41,501 bases of DNA. Origin: Phoronis australis (Eukaryota; Phoronida; Phoronidae). The stretch spans positions 190,535 to 232,035 of the forward strand of contig NMRA01000528.1 of NCBI GenBank assembly GCA_002633005.1. Direction: 5' to 3'. The position numbers and the translations under genes were made by a program. Positions 1 to 31,243 of this stretch are shown here, piece by piece (the stretch's first letter is position 1; each line of letters starts with the position of its first letter). Below the pieces are notes generated by a model. It was not told the DNA's origin. It saw nothing but the letters and a program-made list of their open reading frames with translations, and searched no databases.

Positions 1-105
1 TACCTGGTCAGCATAGAGATTCGCGAAACAGATACAGTATTCCTACTGGAAGACGATCGCCTCTTGGTGGAACATAGCTTTTGGCATACGGAGAGCGACA
101 CCTAC

Positions 106-224
106 CTTCATTTGCATGTACTCTATGCACAATAAGCTCATCGAGGTATTAATCTTATCTGCCACGCGCTGGTTCCCATAATAAAGATTCAACCCCGTCT
201 TGGTTTTCCCCGTCTGCTTCTTCC
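106..224 (-). CDS. Possible internal exon of an unknown gene
   Basis: On the minus strand a 119-nt open stretch runs from a CTGTAG acceptor (exon starts at 224) to ATGAAG|GTAGGT (exon ends at 106). It would encode 39 codons plus two bases, including GKKQTGKTKTGLNLYYGNQR and then ADKINTSMSLLCIEYMQMK. The frame is blocked upstream by TGA, so an acceptor is required if it is real. The amino-acid mix and the good donor look exon-like, but I do not recognise the protein. The acceptor pyrimidine tract is weak, and no neighbouring exon is visible before the window edge. Confidence 0.25.
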
Positions 225-2022
225 CTACAGGATACAACGCACAGATGTCTTTTCATGACTGTAGAGCGGTGAGCTTATCAACGTGCAGCTCCCATTGAAC
301 TATACAAGAGAACAATATTCGAGGAAGTGACAAAACACAATCATCAAAATTTCCTACATGTCAAAGCCAAAGCATATCAGCACTTGTTGCAAAGAAACAG
401 ATAGTGATAATTCGTCTATCTGTTTTAACTTTAGGGGTTAACCTTGTCTACTTAGTAATGGAATCAGATAAAAATCAGATCGATTAATCGGAAATTTTCC
501 AATTCAAAACTCAATTCTGAATCCATTTTGAGTGACATTGTCACTGAGTACTGGCGAGGCTGTTTGCTGTGATAGGCAATGCGAAACAAAGGTTCCATTT
601 CTGCACCTAACGCGAAAAAATGAGGGAGGCTGAGATAACTTCTCCTGTTTATGTGGCATTTCATATTTAGCAATATCAGACGACTTGCGCGCGGCCGAGG
701 AGACTTTGCCTCATTGTGAGTTTCCAAATTTTGAGTAAGATTACAGAATCGACTTTACCGCCTTGGAATCGATTTCGACTCTATGTTTTTCTTTGACGAC
801 GATGTCGGCAACGAATTGTTTCAACACTGTGTCTAATACGGCATCTGCAGCCCAATGAATACTACATTTTGTCACCCAATTCACCACTTCCGGTCATCAC
901 GAGTTTTGTCTGTTTGCACTCTTCTTCGTATTCAAATTCACCCCAAATCCCACGATTCACACGTTTGCCAAGCGACATAAACTTTGACCCTATATGACTA
1001 CAGTAGATATAAATTTTGTTAAGCCTTCAAGCGCAAGATCTTCTCTCGTCGTGGTGATCAGAAGTGTTAGGAAGAAAAAAATAGTCGCACTTACACGTGC
1101 CGATGTAGTTTGAGCCAGCCAAACAATCGAAACATTTATCTGTGCTTTCAAACTGCAATCAAATCAAGTGTGTGTGATAATCAGCCTTGTGAGATAAATC
1201 TAAGCAAGTGGTGGGCAAACACCGTGATATCGTGAGAGGCAGCAGGCGACTCGCGACAAACAAGTCAGGTGACAGATATGAGTTTCGAGGGGAGGAGGCT
1301 TTTTGCATTGAACCAGGGCCTCATTGTGAATTCCCCCGTGTTTTAGCCAGTGCACTCAACAGTTTTTTTTCTGGAAAACCAGGCCAACTTGGCTCCAACT
1401 CTCAATTACACCTGAAAATAAGTATGCCAGCCAAAAACATCAAAAAGCTTGACCAGACTAATGATACAAATTCCAAGGAAAAACTTTTCACTATCACAAG
1501 TGCATCTGGATACCTGAAATCGAGTAAAACGCACCAAATCAGTAGTTTTCATCCGAAACCCACCTTACGTTTGCGATTGCTACGAATTGAGAGACATTCA
1601 GAGGCCGATCTCCGGGGGGGGGTTCAGGGGGTTCAATCCCAAGTCGATCGGGACAGGATCAAATCAAATCTAAAAAATGTCGCCAGGAAAACGCAATCAG
1701 TTATTAAAAACCAAAAAATCTTATACGGGAGGAGCGAAACCCACTCCCGACCTTCCCTCCACTCGGCGCTACGCACCTTAGATTTGCGCAAGTCCTAAAC
1801 CCCCTTACTGAAAACGTATAGGTCTGCCACTGACATTATATTTAGGCTGCCAAAATCCTTCAGGTTATATGCCATTCTTAGCCTTCCCAAGAGGTACTAA
1901 ATTCAAAATGAACAGCCATTCAAGCAAATTTGAACAGTTAAATTCAACTATTGAGCGCCACCTGAATGACGTTATCACCGTAGTTTACAGGTAACTATTT
2001 TACCAAAGTGACTTTCTTCGCG
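225..2022. other. No supported gene
   Basis: Mostly AT-rich. A 196-codon plus-strand frame at 1208-1798 begins with GTG and has no recognisable domain, no plausible promoter and no splice support; I treat it as unproven. It contains a G8 run and the T-arm-like string GGTTCAATCCC near 1630, but no tRNA fold. Confidence 0.5.
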
Positions 2023-2135
2023 GGTGTTTACAACCCAACGCTCTTGCTGCGGTTTAATTGGTCTTTAGAAACAGTAACTGAGATTTCCGATTCTAAGAAC
2101 TAATTAAATCAGAAGAGCGTTGGGTTGTAAACACC
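2023..2135. repeat. Fold-back element 1 (23-bp perfect inverted repeat)
   Basis: Arms at 2023-2045 and 2113-2135 are exact reverse complements (outer end GGTGTTTACAACCCAACG), separated by 67 bp. This is a MITE-like or solo fold-back structure. No clear target-site duplication is seen at its edges. Confidence 0.8.
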
Positions 2136-2422
2136 AATAATTTCATGTGGAAATTCCAGAGGAGGCGCCACTTTAAAGCTAAAAAATAATTGTAGACGCT
2201 CTGGTACACGTTGTACCGGGCGTGCGCAGGCCGCTCGGGTGGTACAATTTTTATGCTTTATTACTATGTAGATAAACCTGTGTTGAGGAGCTAGACCAAA
2301 CTTAAGGCTCCAGTGGTACACGACTTTGAGTAAAGCACCACACTGCCAACTCATTCCACTTTCCGGTTGCTGTGCAGACGACTTATTTGCAGGAAGTAAA
2401 ACCCTGACTCACACCAGCCTCC

Positions 2423-2563
2423 CGTTCAGTAACGCTAGGACCTCACTAAAAAGCAAGACTTCGCGAGATTACGTGAGATATTGCGGTGCATTTCAAATGA
2501 GAACACGTGACTTTGACTAGGTTTGAGTTAGGTCCTAGCGTAGGTCCTAGCGTCTACTGAACG
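2423..2563. repeat. Fold-back element 2 (about 20-bp inverted repeat)
   Basis: The left arm 2423-2442 (CGTTCAGTAACGCTAGGACC) matches the reverse complement of 2543-2563 except for one inserted base. The inner end of the right arm is tandemly doubled (TAGGTCCTAGCG repeated at 2529-2552). MITE-like remnant. Confidence 0.75.
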
Positions 2564-2700
2564 CACGCCAGGTGACATTGGTGAATATTGACACCGCGGC
2601 CAAACGATTTGGTAGTGCCTTGTGCGTGCGATTACAGATTTTACCCTTTGATAGTATACAGAAATGACGATCCGTGTAGTATAGTCACATCAATTTTTGG

Positions 2701-2943
2701 CCATAGTACGATTAGAAAACGGACAATCGCAGTACAGTGACCCTGCAACTATGGTGATGACCCGCTTACTTTCCCTGTAGGCTCTCACTCTCATTTCACC
2801 CCATGGACGTGACTTGAATGGTAATCAACACTTGTTGTCCTACCGTACACATCCTGATGATGTCTTATGACTAGACAAAATGTTGAGTTAACATGAACTT
2901 TTTTATTTGTGCGGCGATTGTCCGTTTTCTAAGTGTACTATGG
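2701..2943. repeat. Fold-back element 3 (30-bp inverted repeat)
   Basis: Arms 2701-2730 and 2914-2943 match at 28 of 30 positions in inverted orientation, with outer ends CCATAGTAC, enclosing 183 bp. The size and structure fit a non-autonomous DNA transposon. The plus-strand frame at 2893-3336 overlaps the right arm and is not supported as a gene. Confidence 0.8.
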
Positions 2944-5900
2944 TGTATGGTTCTAGCTGTTTTTCACTGCTGGAGATGTCCGAAAAAGCAACTTCATGAT
3001 AGGGCACCCTCTCGTAGAATTTGTTTCACTTCGATAATTTTCATGTGCAGTTCTGTCATCTTTTCTGAAAGAAGCAGAACGAAATTAAGAACAGCAAAAC
3101 TTAGATATAGCATTTTGCCATTGCTGTCTGAGGTCCAGAAAAGGTCCTCGTTTGCAACGATTAAAAAGAAAACCGCGCCTGAATCTAAGTCGAAGTATGT
3201 TTTGGGTAACAATTGTGATGCTAAATCATTTGTGAGCATTTCAACGAAAGTGTTGCTGTTCGCTTTTATAGTACATGTACTTTCAAATAATACAAGGTGT
3301 GATATGCGGCAATTGAAGAACAAAAACTATATTTAGCGTTTTAACCTTACCAACTTGAACACTTAATGCGCTGGTTCAATCAATTATTCTGACAATACGT
3401 AGACGATGCATCTATACGCAACAAGCTGTCGCATCCAACGAAACTTGACATGTTTCCGAAAAAAGCGGGAAATATTGATTTTCGAAATGTGCAATTTTCG
3501 AAAAGATCCCCTGAGCGACCTCTGGAGGCTTTGTTCAGTTTTTCACCATCACAAATACCTGAATAGCGTTTTTACATAATCTTCGGCGGTAACTTGAACT
3601 AATGCCTTATGGGTCATTGGTGTTTTTGATGCATTTTTGTCTCTCAGTTCTATGTGGCACTTTTAGTCCTTGTAAACTAAAAGCAACGGCTGTTTGTACT
3701 CCTATAAATAGACAAATGGTGCCTGTTTGGAAAGCACGCCATTTTCTTCAGTGTGGGCTTTTACTTCATTAGGGTGTGGGTTTGATTTTGTTGTGGACAC
3801 TGTACTTTATCATTTATTGAGTGTGATTTTTTATATATCGACACAAACGAGCACACACACAAGTTACGCATTATAATGTCATTTCTGCAATCATGATTCT
3901 AAAATAAAAGACGTTGTGTTGGAGTTGGTTTATAATGTCGTCTTCGCTCTGATGCGCGATCTTGTTACTTGTATGAATCACCATCAGTCGAATCACGAAC
4001 CTTTTGGGATTTAATTACTTCAACAAAAGAGACCCATTAAGACTGTTTATGTAACGTTGGCGTATATTAGAAATTTCTCAATCTCTTAATAGGTAAAACA
4101 CTGGCCTTAGGCTGTGTGACTGAGTGAAACGGGAACTGTGAACCCGTTCAGACTACGAGACGCAGTTCTATATTTCGAGTTTGAAGTGAGTTTCCCTGAT
4201 CGTTTTGAAATTACGTTCTTCAACATTTGAATCAATTCATGTAAATGCGTATTGAACAATAGTTATCGTACTTTTTAATTGGTAAGACGGGCACTGGGAC
4301 AAGGATTTGAAATCTTTTTCTTTTCAGTTGAGTGTAATTTACTTTTCTATGTAGTCTTCTAAATACGTTTGTGTTTTTATTTTCACCTTTTCACCTAATT
4401 TGCTGAGCACATCAAAACTGTCATTGTAAAACTTTATACGTAATGAAGTTTTTAAATTGGAGTTCTCTTTGAATCCTAATTTTTTTGCGTCTGTTCTCAC
4501 TAAAAAATGTCTCAGTGACGAAGGCCACGATGAAAAATTCATGAAGTTATGTAATACGTCGAGTTCAACACCTAATTTCACGATTCTAGAATGTCGATAA
4601 TGGACTCCGTCTCGAATTTGTAAGGTCTTACCTGGAAATCACATATTTAAGGCATTTCACTCAGAGATCTAAATTTGTCTACTACATGTTAAGTCTAATA
4701 CACTTTGATTTTTAAAGAATTAGATATTTGATTCTAGCTTTAATAGTGTGAGGGCTCTCTTTATTTTTTAACTTTCAAACGTCCTTATGTCTCTTTCGTA
4801 ACATATGATAACCATTCTGTTCAAGGTTACGGTTATATTATGACAATCGCTGGACATTATCGACAAGAAAAGGAATTTTATTGCGCACCATCAGCGCGCA
4901 ATCGAAGCAACAAGGTCGCGTTCTAACCCTCATCTGCGAAAACTAAACCCAACTCGATAAATGTAATTACGAACATGCGATTAACTGGTAAATCACTGCG
5001 CATCAGAGTGAAAAGGAAATTGAATTAAAACTTAGACTCATTTTCTGTTGTCGGCACTTTTACACGTAAGTGATTACCCGCCTCTTGAGCGTATTTGAGA
5101 CCTATATGGGTTTCTGTTGACAGTACATTAACCCGATTGAACGGTAAAGTTATTACGCTTGTTTGAAAATAGATATTCGAAACCAATTTTATCAATCAGA
5201 GTATCTTTACTTGTACTGACTAGGCCAAGTATTGAACAACAGAACCTTTCTTTATCTATTGACCCAGCCAGTCCCCGGCTACATTTGTCATCCGCCATTC
5301 TAATCTAAATATAGTCCAAAAACATTATTGAAATTCTTTCCGCGCTCTTTCATGTTCTCGGTGATCCAAAACAAAAATAACCGAAAACCCTGATGTATGT
5401 TTTCCTAGATTAGCCGTTTAATCGTAAGTATGCAGGCCCTTGAAGTTTTGCTACACTGCATAAAGGTGTGTTTTCACTAATGTTTAGGGGCACGTCTACA
5501 ATAAACACATTGCTTGTTTAGTTAAGGAAATCGGTGTTTACACTAGGTTATAGGTGAAACAAATATAAGAACATTGTCATATGATTGACCTGGCTGTAAA
5601 AACACATAAGCAGTCATAAACAGTGCTTTATACAAACTAAGAACTCAAGTTTTGGATTTGATAACGATGACGTGAAGTTATAATTCGGACGAACATTGAT
5701 GTACGAACATTGACGGATAAGGCGGGGGTTACGAAAATTAAGGTATTAGGCGGTGGTAAGGTTGCTGACGGGATAGGGTGTCGTCCAGTATACGTACAAT
5801 GTTGTAGACAATTTGGGAAAACAAGAAATAAATCGGGAAGCCACCATTCTATTGAAAACACGAGAAGCCATCCGATAGCCACACGGGCAGAGCGCTATCA

Positions 5901-8373
5901 AGAAGAACTGGNTCACGAGGTTGACAATCTGTCGGTCTGGAATTCGGTAGCTATTGAAGGGCGGTGGAATTGAAACCCCGAGGCTGTGAAATTGAATGGC
6001 GATGAAAGAGAAGGACTTCTCTTGCCAACATTAGGACAAATTTACATCAAAATAGACCCCCGAGAAGTCAAGTTCAAACAGGCCTTTGCTGAAGAACAAA
6101 CGTGATGCGTGTGTTTCGTAGAGATAAGAGTCTCGTGAAAACGCAATACCACGCAAGATTTCACTTAAAACAAACAAAGCTATCTTGCTTAGCGAGACTT
6201 ATCGTCTAAGGAACTCCACCCGTTACGTGACTGCACATTCCTTTTATTGACAATGCAAAAATTTCAGACCACGTGCCTCTCTCAAACTGGTTGATTGGTT
6301 GATTTGGCCTACTTGATGTCAACAAGAAATTGATTAAGGTTACGTAAGACCTCCAAAATGTCCAATTTTGGCCAACTTCGGAGCATCGTATCTCAGAAAT
6401 GACTCATTGGGTTCACAAGGAACTTCAAGATATCGCGCTTCGCTACTGCAATGTGATGAACTGTTCTCCAAAACGCTGTTAGGGATTTTTCCAAATACAG
6501 ATGTATTTCATATTTGGAAGAAAAGCTATCAAAAACCGGGACATGTATGGTTTTCATGAACAAGTTGCATAAAGCGAAAACGAAACGATAATTTAGAAAC
6601 CTGTTTCTTGAACACTGATATCATGCGAAATTTTTATGTTATTGATCCAGATGTGTTTTTACGATTGTATCATTCTTTTTGCTAAATTTCCGTGAAAAAA
6701 ACACTGTGGCGTGACGTAAGTCAAATATCAAACTCTACAGAATTTCTGCTTTCAGAAAAATATGCTGTTGCTGAGTTAAATACTGCAGTTTTATTCTTGT
6801 TTGACCAAATGTAGAGACTCATCGATAAGGTCCTGTATAATCTTAACACTTACTGTAGGAAAACAATTCTATTCTACCAGGTGTTTTTGATGGTACAGGT
6901 TGATTAAAGAGCATGGCACGTCTTTTGCACCGACAAGTGAATTGTTGGGCTTTGTTTTGAAGGAAAACAAAGCCAACTGAAGTACGCGATACTCGCTACG
7001 GACATTTCACTCATGAGGCCCTTTATTGCTTACATAAAGTTAAATGTATATCTTGCAAGCCACTAAAAATAACTACATGACTAATCACTATTGGATAAAA
7101 ATGTGTTTACCCCGTGTCCAATTATAATTCAATATCTTGATAATGTTGGTCATAGTTTAGCTGTGGCTAGGTTGGTTAGCAGTTACGACTGTCCACCATT
7201 GATTTGAAACCTAACAATGCAGTACCTGAGACTTCAATAACACGTGAAATGTTCTCTTAAGAATTACAGCATTTTTCACGTTAACAAAACAGCATTCTTC
7301 ATTTACAAATTACCCGACTCGGACTTCAAATGCCTCGTAAAAAATACGACAAGACAGCCCCCGTGAATAACAAAGCTGTGTCTTACATGTACATTTTCAA
7401 AACACCGAATACAATACGAAATACTTCAAAAGCAGGAATTGTGTCAGGAAGACGACTGCTGCCAATTAGAACCGTAACAGAATCAATCGCTTGAGAAGCC
7501 TTTCTACAGTATCAAAGCTTTCAACGAATTTCTCAAGTGGGTAAGGATTAAACACGCGAATTCCCTAACAAGGCTTCAAGATTTATTGTCCATGTTTTTA
7601 AATTGTTTGCCCGACACATTAAAACGCATTATCGCATAATCGTGTGTGCTTGCCATGTTTGTTTTTAAACTTGAATCGAATTGAGAAACACTTTCAGAAG
7701 AAATGTCCAGGTGGGGACGAAGCTAGCGTATTTAGAGAAATCTTCAGCTGCGAGAGGATTTCAATTCTGAGCTATTTTGAAAGTTCGCGCTCATAAATAA
7801 CCAATTGAAATGTTTGGAGACATGCAGGTGCAGACTTTTTGGCACAAAAATTGTGTACGAGACGCGGTGCTCATAGAACAACTTGAACGGAGTAACAATT
7901 TTTTAGACTCGATATAAATCATAATCCAGCCTGGGTCGAATTTTTGAAGCTCTGTTACGAGAATGCATTTCGCATGTCCTTTTATTTAAAATCCTGCATG
8001 GACAAAAATCACACTACTTCAAACTGTAAGATAGCAGGACTGAATCTCTCCGTTGACGCAGTCAGCGAACACTTCATTTATTTTTTTGATGTGTAAATAA
8101 AAAAGCTAAGTCGCCGTATTAGAAAAGTGACATTAATTTTAATAAAATATTACAGGATATATCTGTACCAATCACTCTTATGTTATCTGCAGACATTAGG
8201 TCTCTGAACAAACGATATCAGCTGCTCTCACTTGTAGACTACGCGGGCAGGTGAAGGGCATAAGGTCCCGTGTTGACCTCTGGCGACCCCGAGCTAAACA
8301 TTTCGTCTTGATAACTTATGTCATTTGACCGTAAAGCTTCCTTTACCAATCATGAGTCGGTTACCGATCTTTT
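2944..8373. other. Intergenic, no supported gene
   Basis: About 5.4 kb of AT-rich DNA with only short chance frames. At 5700-5960 the plus strand is locally richer in G and carries a duplicated ACGAACATTGA (5690-5715) and an ambiguous base at 5912; this may be a decayed repeat, but I cannot name it. Confidence 0.5.
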
Positions 8374-8455
8374 ATCACCATCACCATCACTGCCACCACC
8401 ACCATCATCATCATTACCATCATCATCGTCGGCATCATCACCATCATCACCACAG
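8374..8455 (+). repeat. (CAT/CAC)n microsatellite
   Basis: Imperfect trinucleotide tract of CAT and CAC units with a few interruptions, ending immediately before the region that holds copy A of the dispersed repeat. Confidence 0.9.
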
Positions 8456-8618
8456 CACAAAATTAATTAGATAATCGAATAACACTTGCCACTTTTACTA
8501 AGAACTGAAAGGTCCTGCGTAGTGTGGCTTGCCCTTATGTCTCGACGCAAGTGAGAGACTTTGAATTCAAGGTTTATGTGCTTTGGTGAACAAGAGTGAA
8601 ATCGGGCACTTAAGTGGA

Positions 8619-8905
8619 CATTATCGGCAAGGAACAGATTTTCTGAGAAACTTCTCAGCGTGGAATCAATCCGGAAACTCTGAGAATACAGCCTAACGCT
8701 TTGCTGGCGGGCTGAATCCCACTCGAAATTCGTATAGTATTTTAAATGATAAGTCATCGGCTTTGGTTTCATCGGTTGTCTGCCAGAAATCGGCAATAAA
8801 TCGCGGTTTGTAATAAAATCACAGCAAAACATCGGATTTTGTTGTTTTATAGCTCTGGTCAAAGCTATTGACTTCAAAAAGTCTATCCCATCCAACAGTA
8901 TTGCG
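8619..8905. repeat. Diverged dispersed repeat, copy A
   Basis: Shares ordered blocks with 38651-38935 on the same strand: CATTATCGGCAAG at 8619-8631, CGGTTTGTAATAAAATC at 8804-8820, and GGTCAAAGCT from 8857. Block spacing is nearly the same (185 vs 181, then 53 vs 53). A 160-codon minus-strand frame (8467-8949) covers it but is not kept open in copy B, so this is more likely an old transposon fragment than a gene. Confidence 0.7.
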
Positions 8906-8960
8906 TATTTCTGCCGTAAAACCGATACGGTTTCCATGAGGTCTTTCACCAGCTGATGTA

Positions 8961-11030
8961 AAAACGGATACCAACACGAATAAAATGATAAAGTGACTAA
9001 AATATCAAACTATTTCGTCCGTAGATGACACGGATTTACATGCACGAAACGTTTTCGTAGTCTGCATTAGGATGAGCAGTTTACGCCTTCTGCGGTCAGG
9101 AAAATCACTAAGCTATTGCGCATGTAGTCAAATCACTTCAGTTGCCTTGGGAGAGTAAGCAGGTGTCGACGAAAACTGGATTACACGTTGAACAAACACT
9201 GTTATCATTTCGCCACATCAACACAGTCCCGTATGTAAGCTGTGTCTTGCGGCAGCCGTACACACGCACGCTCGCAAAATTAACGATAATGCGCCCTGTA
9301 CGAGAATGAGGAATGACAATTTCTCAGAACTTTGAACATGCAAAGTTAAACAAAATATGACGATAACCAAACCGTTTGTGGGGAACAGCACATGGAAGAG
9401 CACGTGACTTGTGAAGTTAAAAGATGCAGGTTGTGATTTTGATAACGGCCGCAGCTGCTGGCCCCTTAAGATGGCGGTGTAGCACTGTGGTGGGAAAGGC
9501 ATGTGTCTAGTGACGGCAAAATTGCGATAAGTGAAAATCAGTCATGGGCACTCAGCAAACACAAGCAAACGAGTTTTACTGAAAATACAAAAAATCAATG
9601 ATAATTAGACGTCCGAGATCAGAAAAGAGTGGTCGTAATTTCTTGTAACAAAAGAGTTTCTCCTGCTCTACACTGTGACATCACTGTGACATCACTCAGA
9701 AATAAGTCTGAGATTTAAATTTTCGTTACGAAAGACGGATTTAGTGTCAGAATCATAAATAAACATAGATTTATAAAATACTATCTTATGACTTATGAAT
9801 ATAATGAAATACGGGCCTCCAAGTATCCTTCTGTTAACACTCTACTCTCATCAGTATTGGGTTTTCATTAGTTAATTTTTCATACTCAGTAAAACCGAAC
9901 GTGCGTACCCGGATACAACTGCTGTGAATCCATACTATGTCAAGTGTGATTTCTGGACTTTACATTTGCAAGGCCACAGCTCGTTTTAGTACCGACTCAA
10001 CAAGGTTGGCTTGATTTCACTTCTAGGGGATCAATGGCGAGCACTTCTTGAGGTTTTTGTTCTTTTCTTTGGGAATGATGTACACTGTATTTTAGAAACG
10101 GTGTCACGAGTTCACCACCGACCTCAAAACGGTTTTAGGAAGACGCTGTGACCAATATCATAATTCCAACTAGCCTAAATAGTTTTATGAGAGAGAACGG
10201 GGCTATCACATGTATCTCCTTTAACAGATTATTTGGACTTGCCATTCTGCCTAGAGCTTTTGAATGAAGTGCACGATAATAATACAAGGCCTGTGGACGA
10301 ACAAGGACAGCATGGTCGCCCACCTTTGTGGTCGCATTTCATTCTTCTTTCACTTCAACAATACATGTGTCTGTTTGTGTTAGGCTTTTAGGATGCTCAG
10401 TCAAACACATCGCTGTGTAATAGAACTGCGATTAAACAAACTAATCTTTGCTCGTCAACATATTAACCGAGGCCAACACCTGATTGAAACGTTAAAACAA
10501 AGACGGCTACGGCAATGCAATCGAATATCTATTGTGCATTATTTTATTATGTGTCTAAGTACGTGTTTGCATAATGTGGTCGTATTATTATTGCTTCCAG
10601 ATATTTATCGAAGACATATTTTGTAAACTGAAATGTAACAATGAGTAGCTATCAGCGCCAACATCTGCGTGTTCCTAGGCCAATTAATCGGCGCAGTAAA
10701 ACTATTCGACATGTGGACTAAAATTCCATAGCCGTATATAAAATAACTAAATATGATGCATTTATTTGTTTATTAAACATGACCATGATACTCTTCCTAC
10801 AGCATCGTTGATCTGTATTCACGAGATCACATTCCTACAGATATAACAAAGCAAATATGAAAACAACGAGCGATTAAGACCTCGTATCGAAACACTCATT
10901 GAATTACAATCATAATAACCCTAATCAATTATAGCCGGTAAATAGTACCCGCCTTCCGTGACTTTAAGGCCAAGACTCCGCCTACTTTGGCTGAGAAGCG
11001 TGCTGTGCGCCTGAAGGCACGTGTCAGTTA
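8961..11030. other. Upstream flank of gfi1, no supported gene
   Basis: AT-rich, with small chance frames on both strands (94 codons or fewer). A 10-bp direct duplication (CACTGTGACATCACTGTGACATCACT) lies near 9670-9695. Nothing else could be supported. Confidence 0.5.
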
Positions 11031-11334
11031 CTATAGTTGACCAATAAGATCACGTAATGAAACACCACCATTCTCCGGCACACGCGCACCTGCTTGATGA
11101 TTGGAGGACGCATGCGCGTGTGAAATCCGATGGGAACTGTTGCGTATTGAAATGGGCCTAAGCATCTGGAGTAATGCGTGACGAAATCTATTGATATAAT
11201 GGGACCGAATTATTAGCATTTATAACGAGACTGTTTAAATCAGTGGTCTCAGTTTGAGAACAGACAAGCACGCGAACAGTGATTGTCCCGGACAGTGGTT
11301 GGTAATTTGACGGATTGCGTATACAGATTTCAGC
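11031..11334 (+). promoter_or_regulatory. gfi1: gfi1 promoter and 5' UTR
   Basis: A CCAAT box at 11041-11045 and an inverted one (ATTGG) at 11100-11104 flank a GC-richer stretch with an NRF1-like CGCATGCGCG at 11109-11118. A TATA-type element, TATAAC, lies at 11221-11226 and an initiator match, TCAGTTT, at 11249-11255. That puts A(+1) at 11251, 30 bp after the TATA start, which is standard spacing. The 5' UTR would then be 11251-11334 (84 nt) with no upstream ATG. Motif matches only; no transcript evidence is available here. Confidence 0.5.
11236..11246 (+). promoter_or_regulatory. Gfi1-like binding site within the core promoter
   Basis: TAAATCAGTGG matches the first seven bases of the vertebrate Gfi1 site TAAATCAC(A/T)GCA, including the essential AATC core. 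It lies between the TATA element and the proposed initiator. Vertebrate Gfi1 is known to repress its own promoter, so an autoregulatory role is reasonable, but it is unproven here. Confidence 0.35.

Positions 11335-31243
<19,909 letters not shown>

Noticed and set aside
1620-1650. tRNA T-arm-like GGTTCAATCCC
   Set aside because: No acceptor stem, anticodon arm or A box can be placed around it.
1208-1798. 196-codon plus-strand frame
   Set aside because: Starts with GTG, has no known domain, and no splice or promoter support; its composition looks like chance, though it is the longest such frame on the left flank.
4850-4880. Possible third copy of the 8619/38651 repeat (GGACATTATCGACAAG)
   Set aside because: Similarity stops after about 25 bases and the later blocks are missing at the expected spacing.
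5637-5973. Overlapping 81- and 87-codon frames on opposite strands
   Set aside because: Contain an ambiguous base, have no recognisable motif, and coincide with a slightly G-rich, possibly repetitive stretch.
8467-8949. 160-codon minus-strand frame
   Set aside because: It covers repeat copy A, and the aligned copy B does not keep this frame open.
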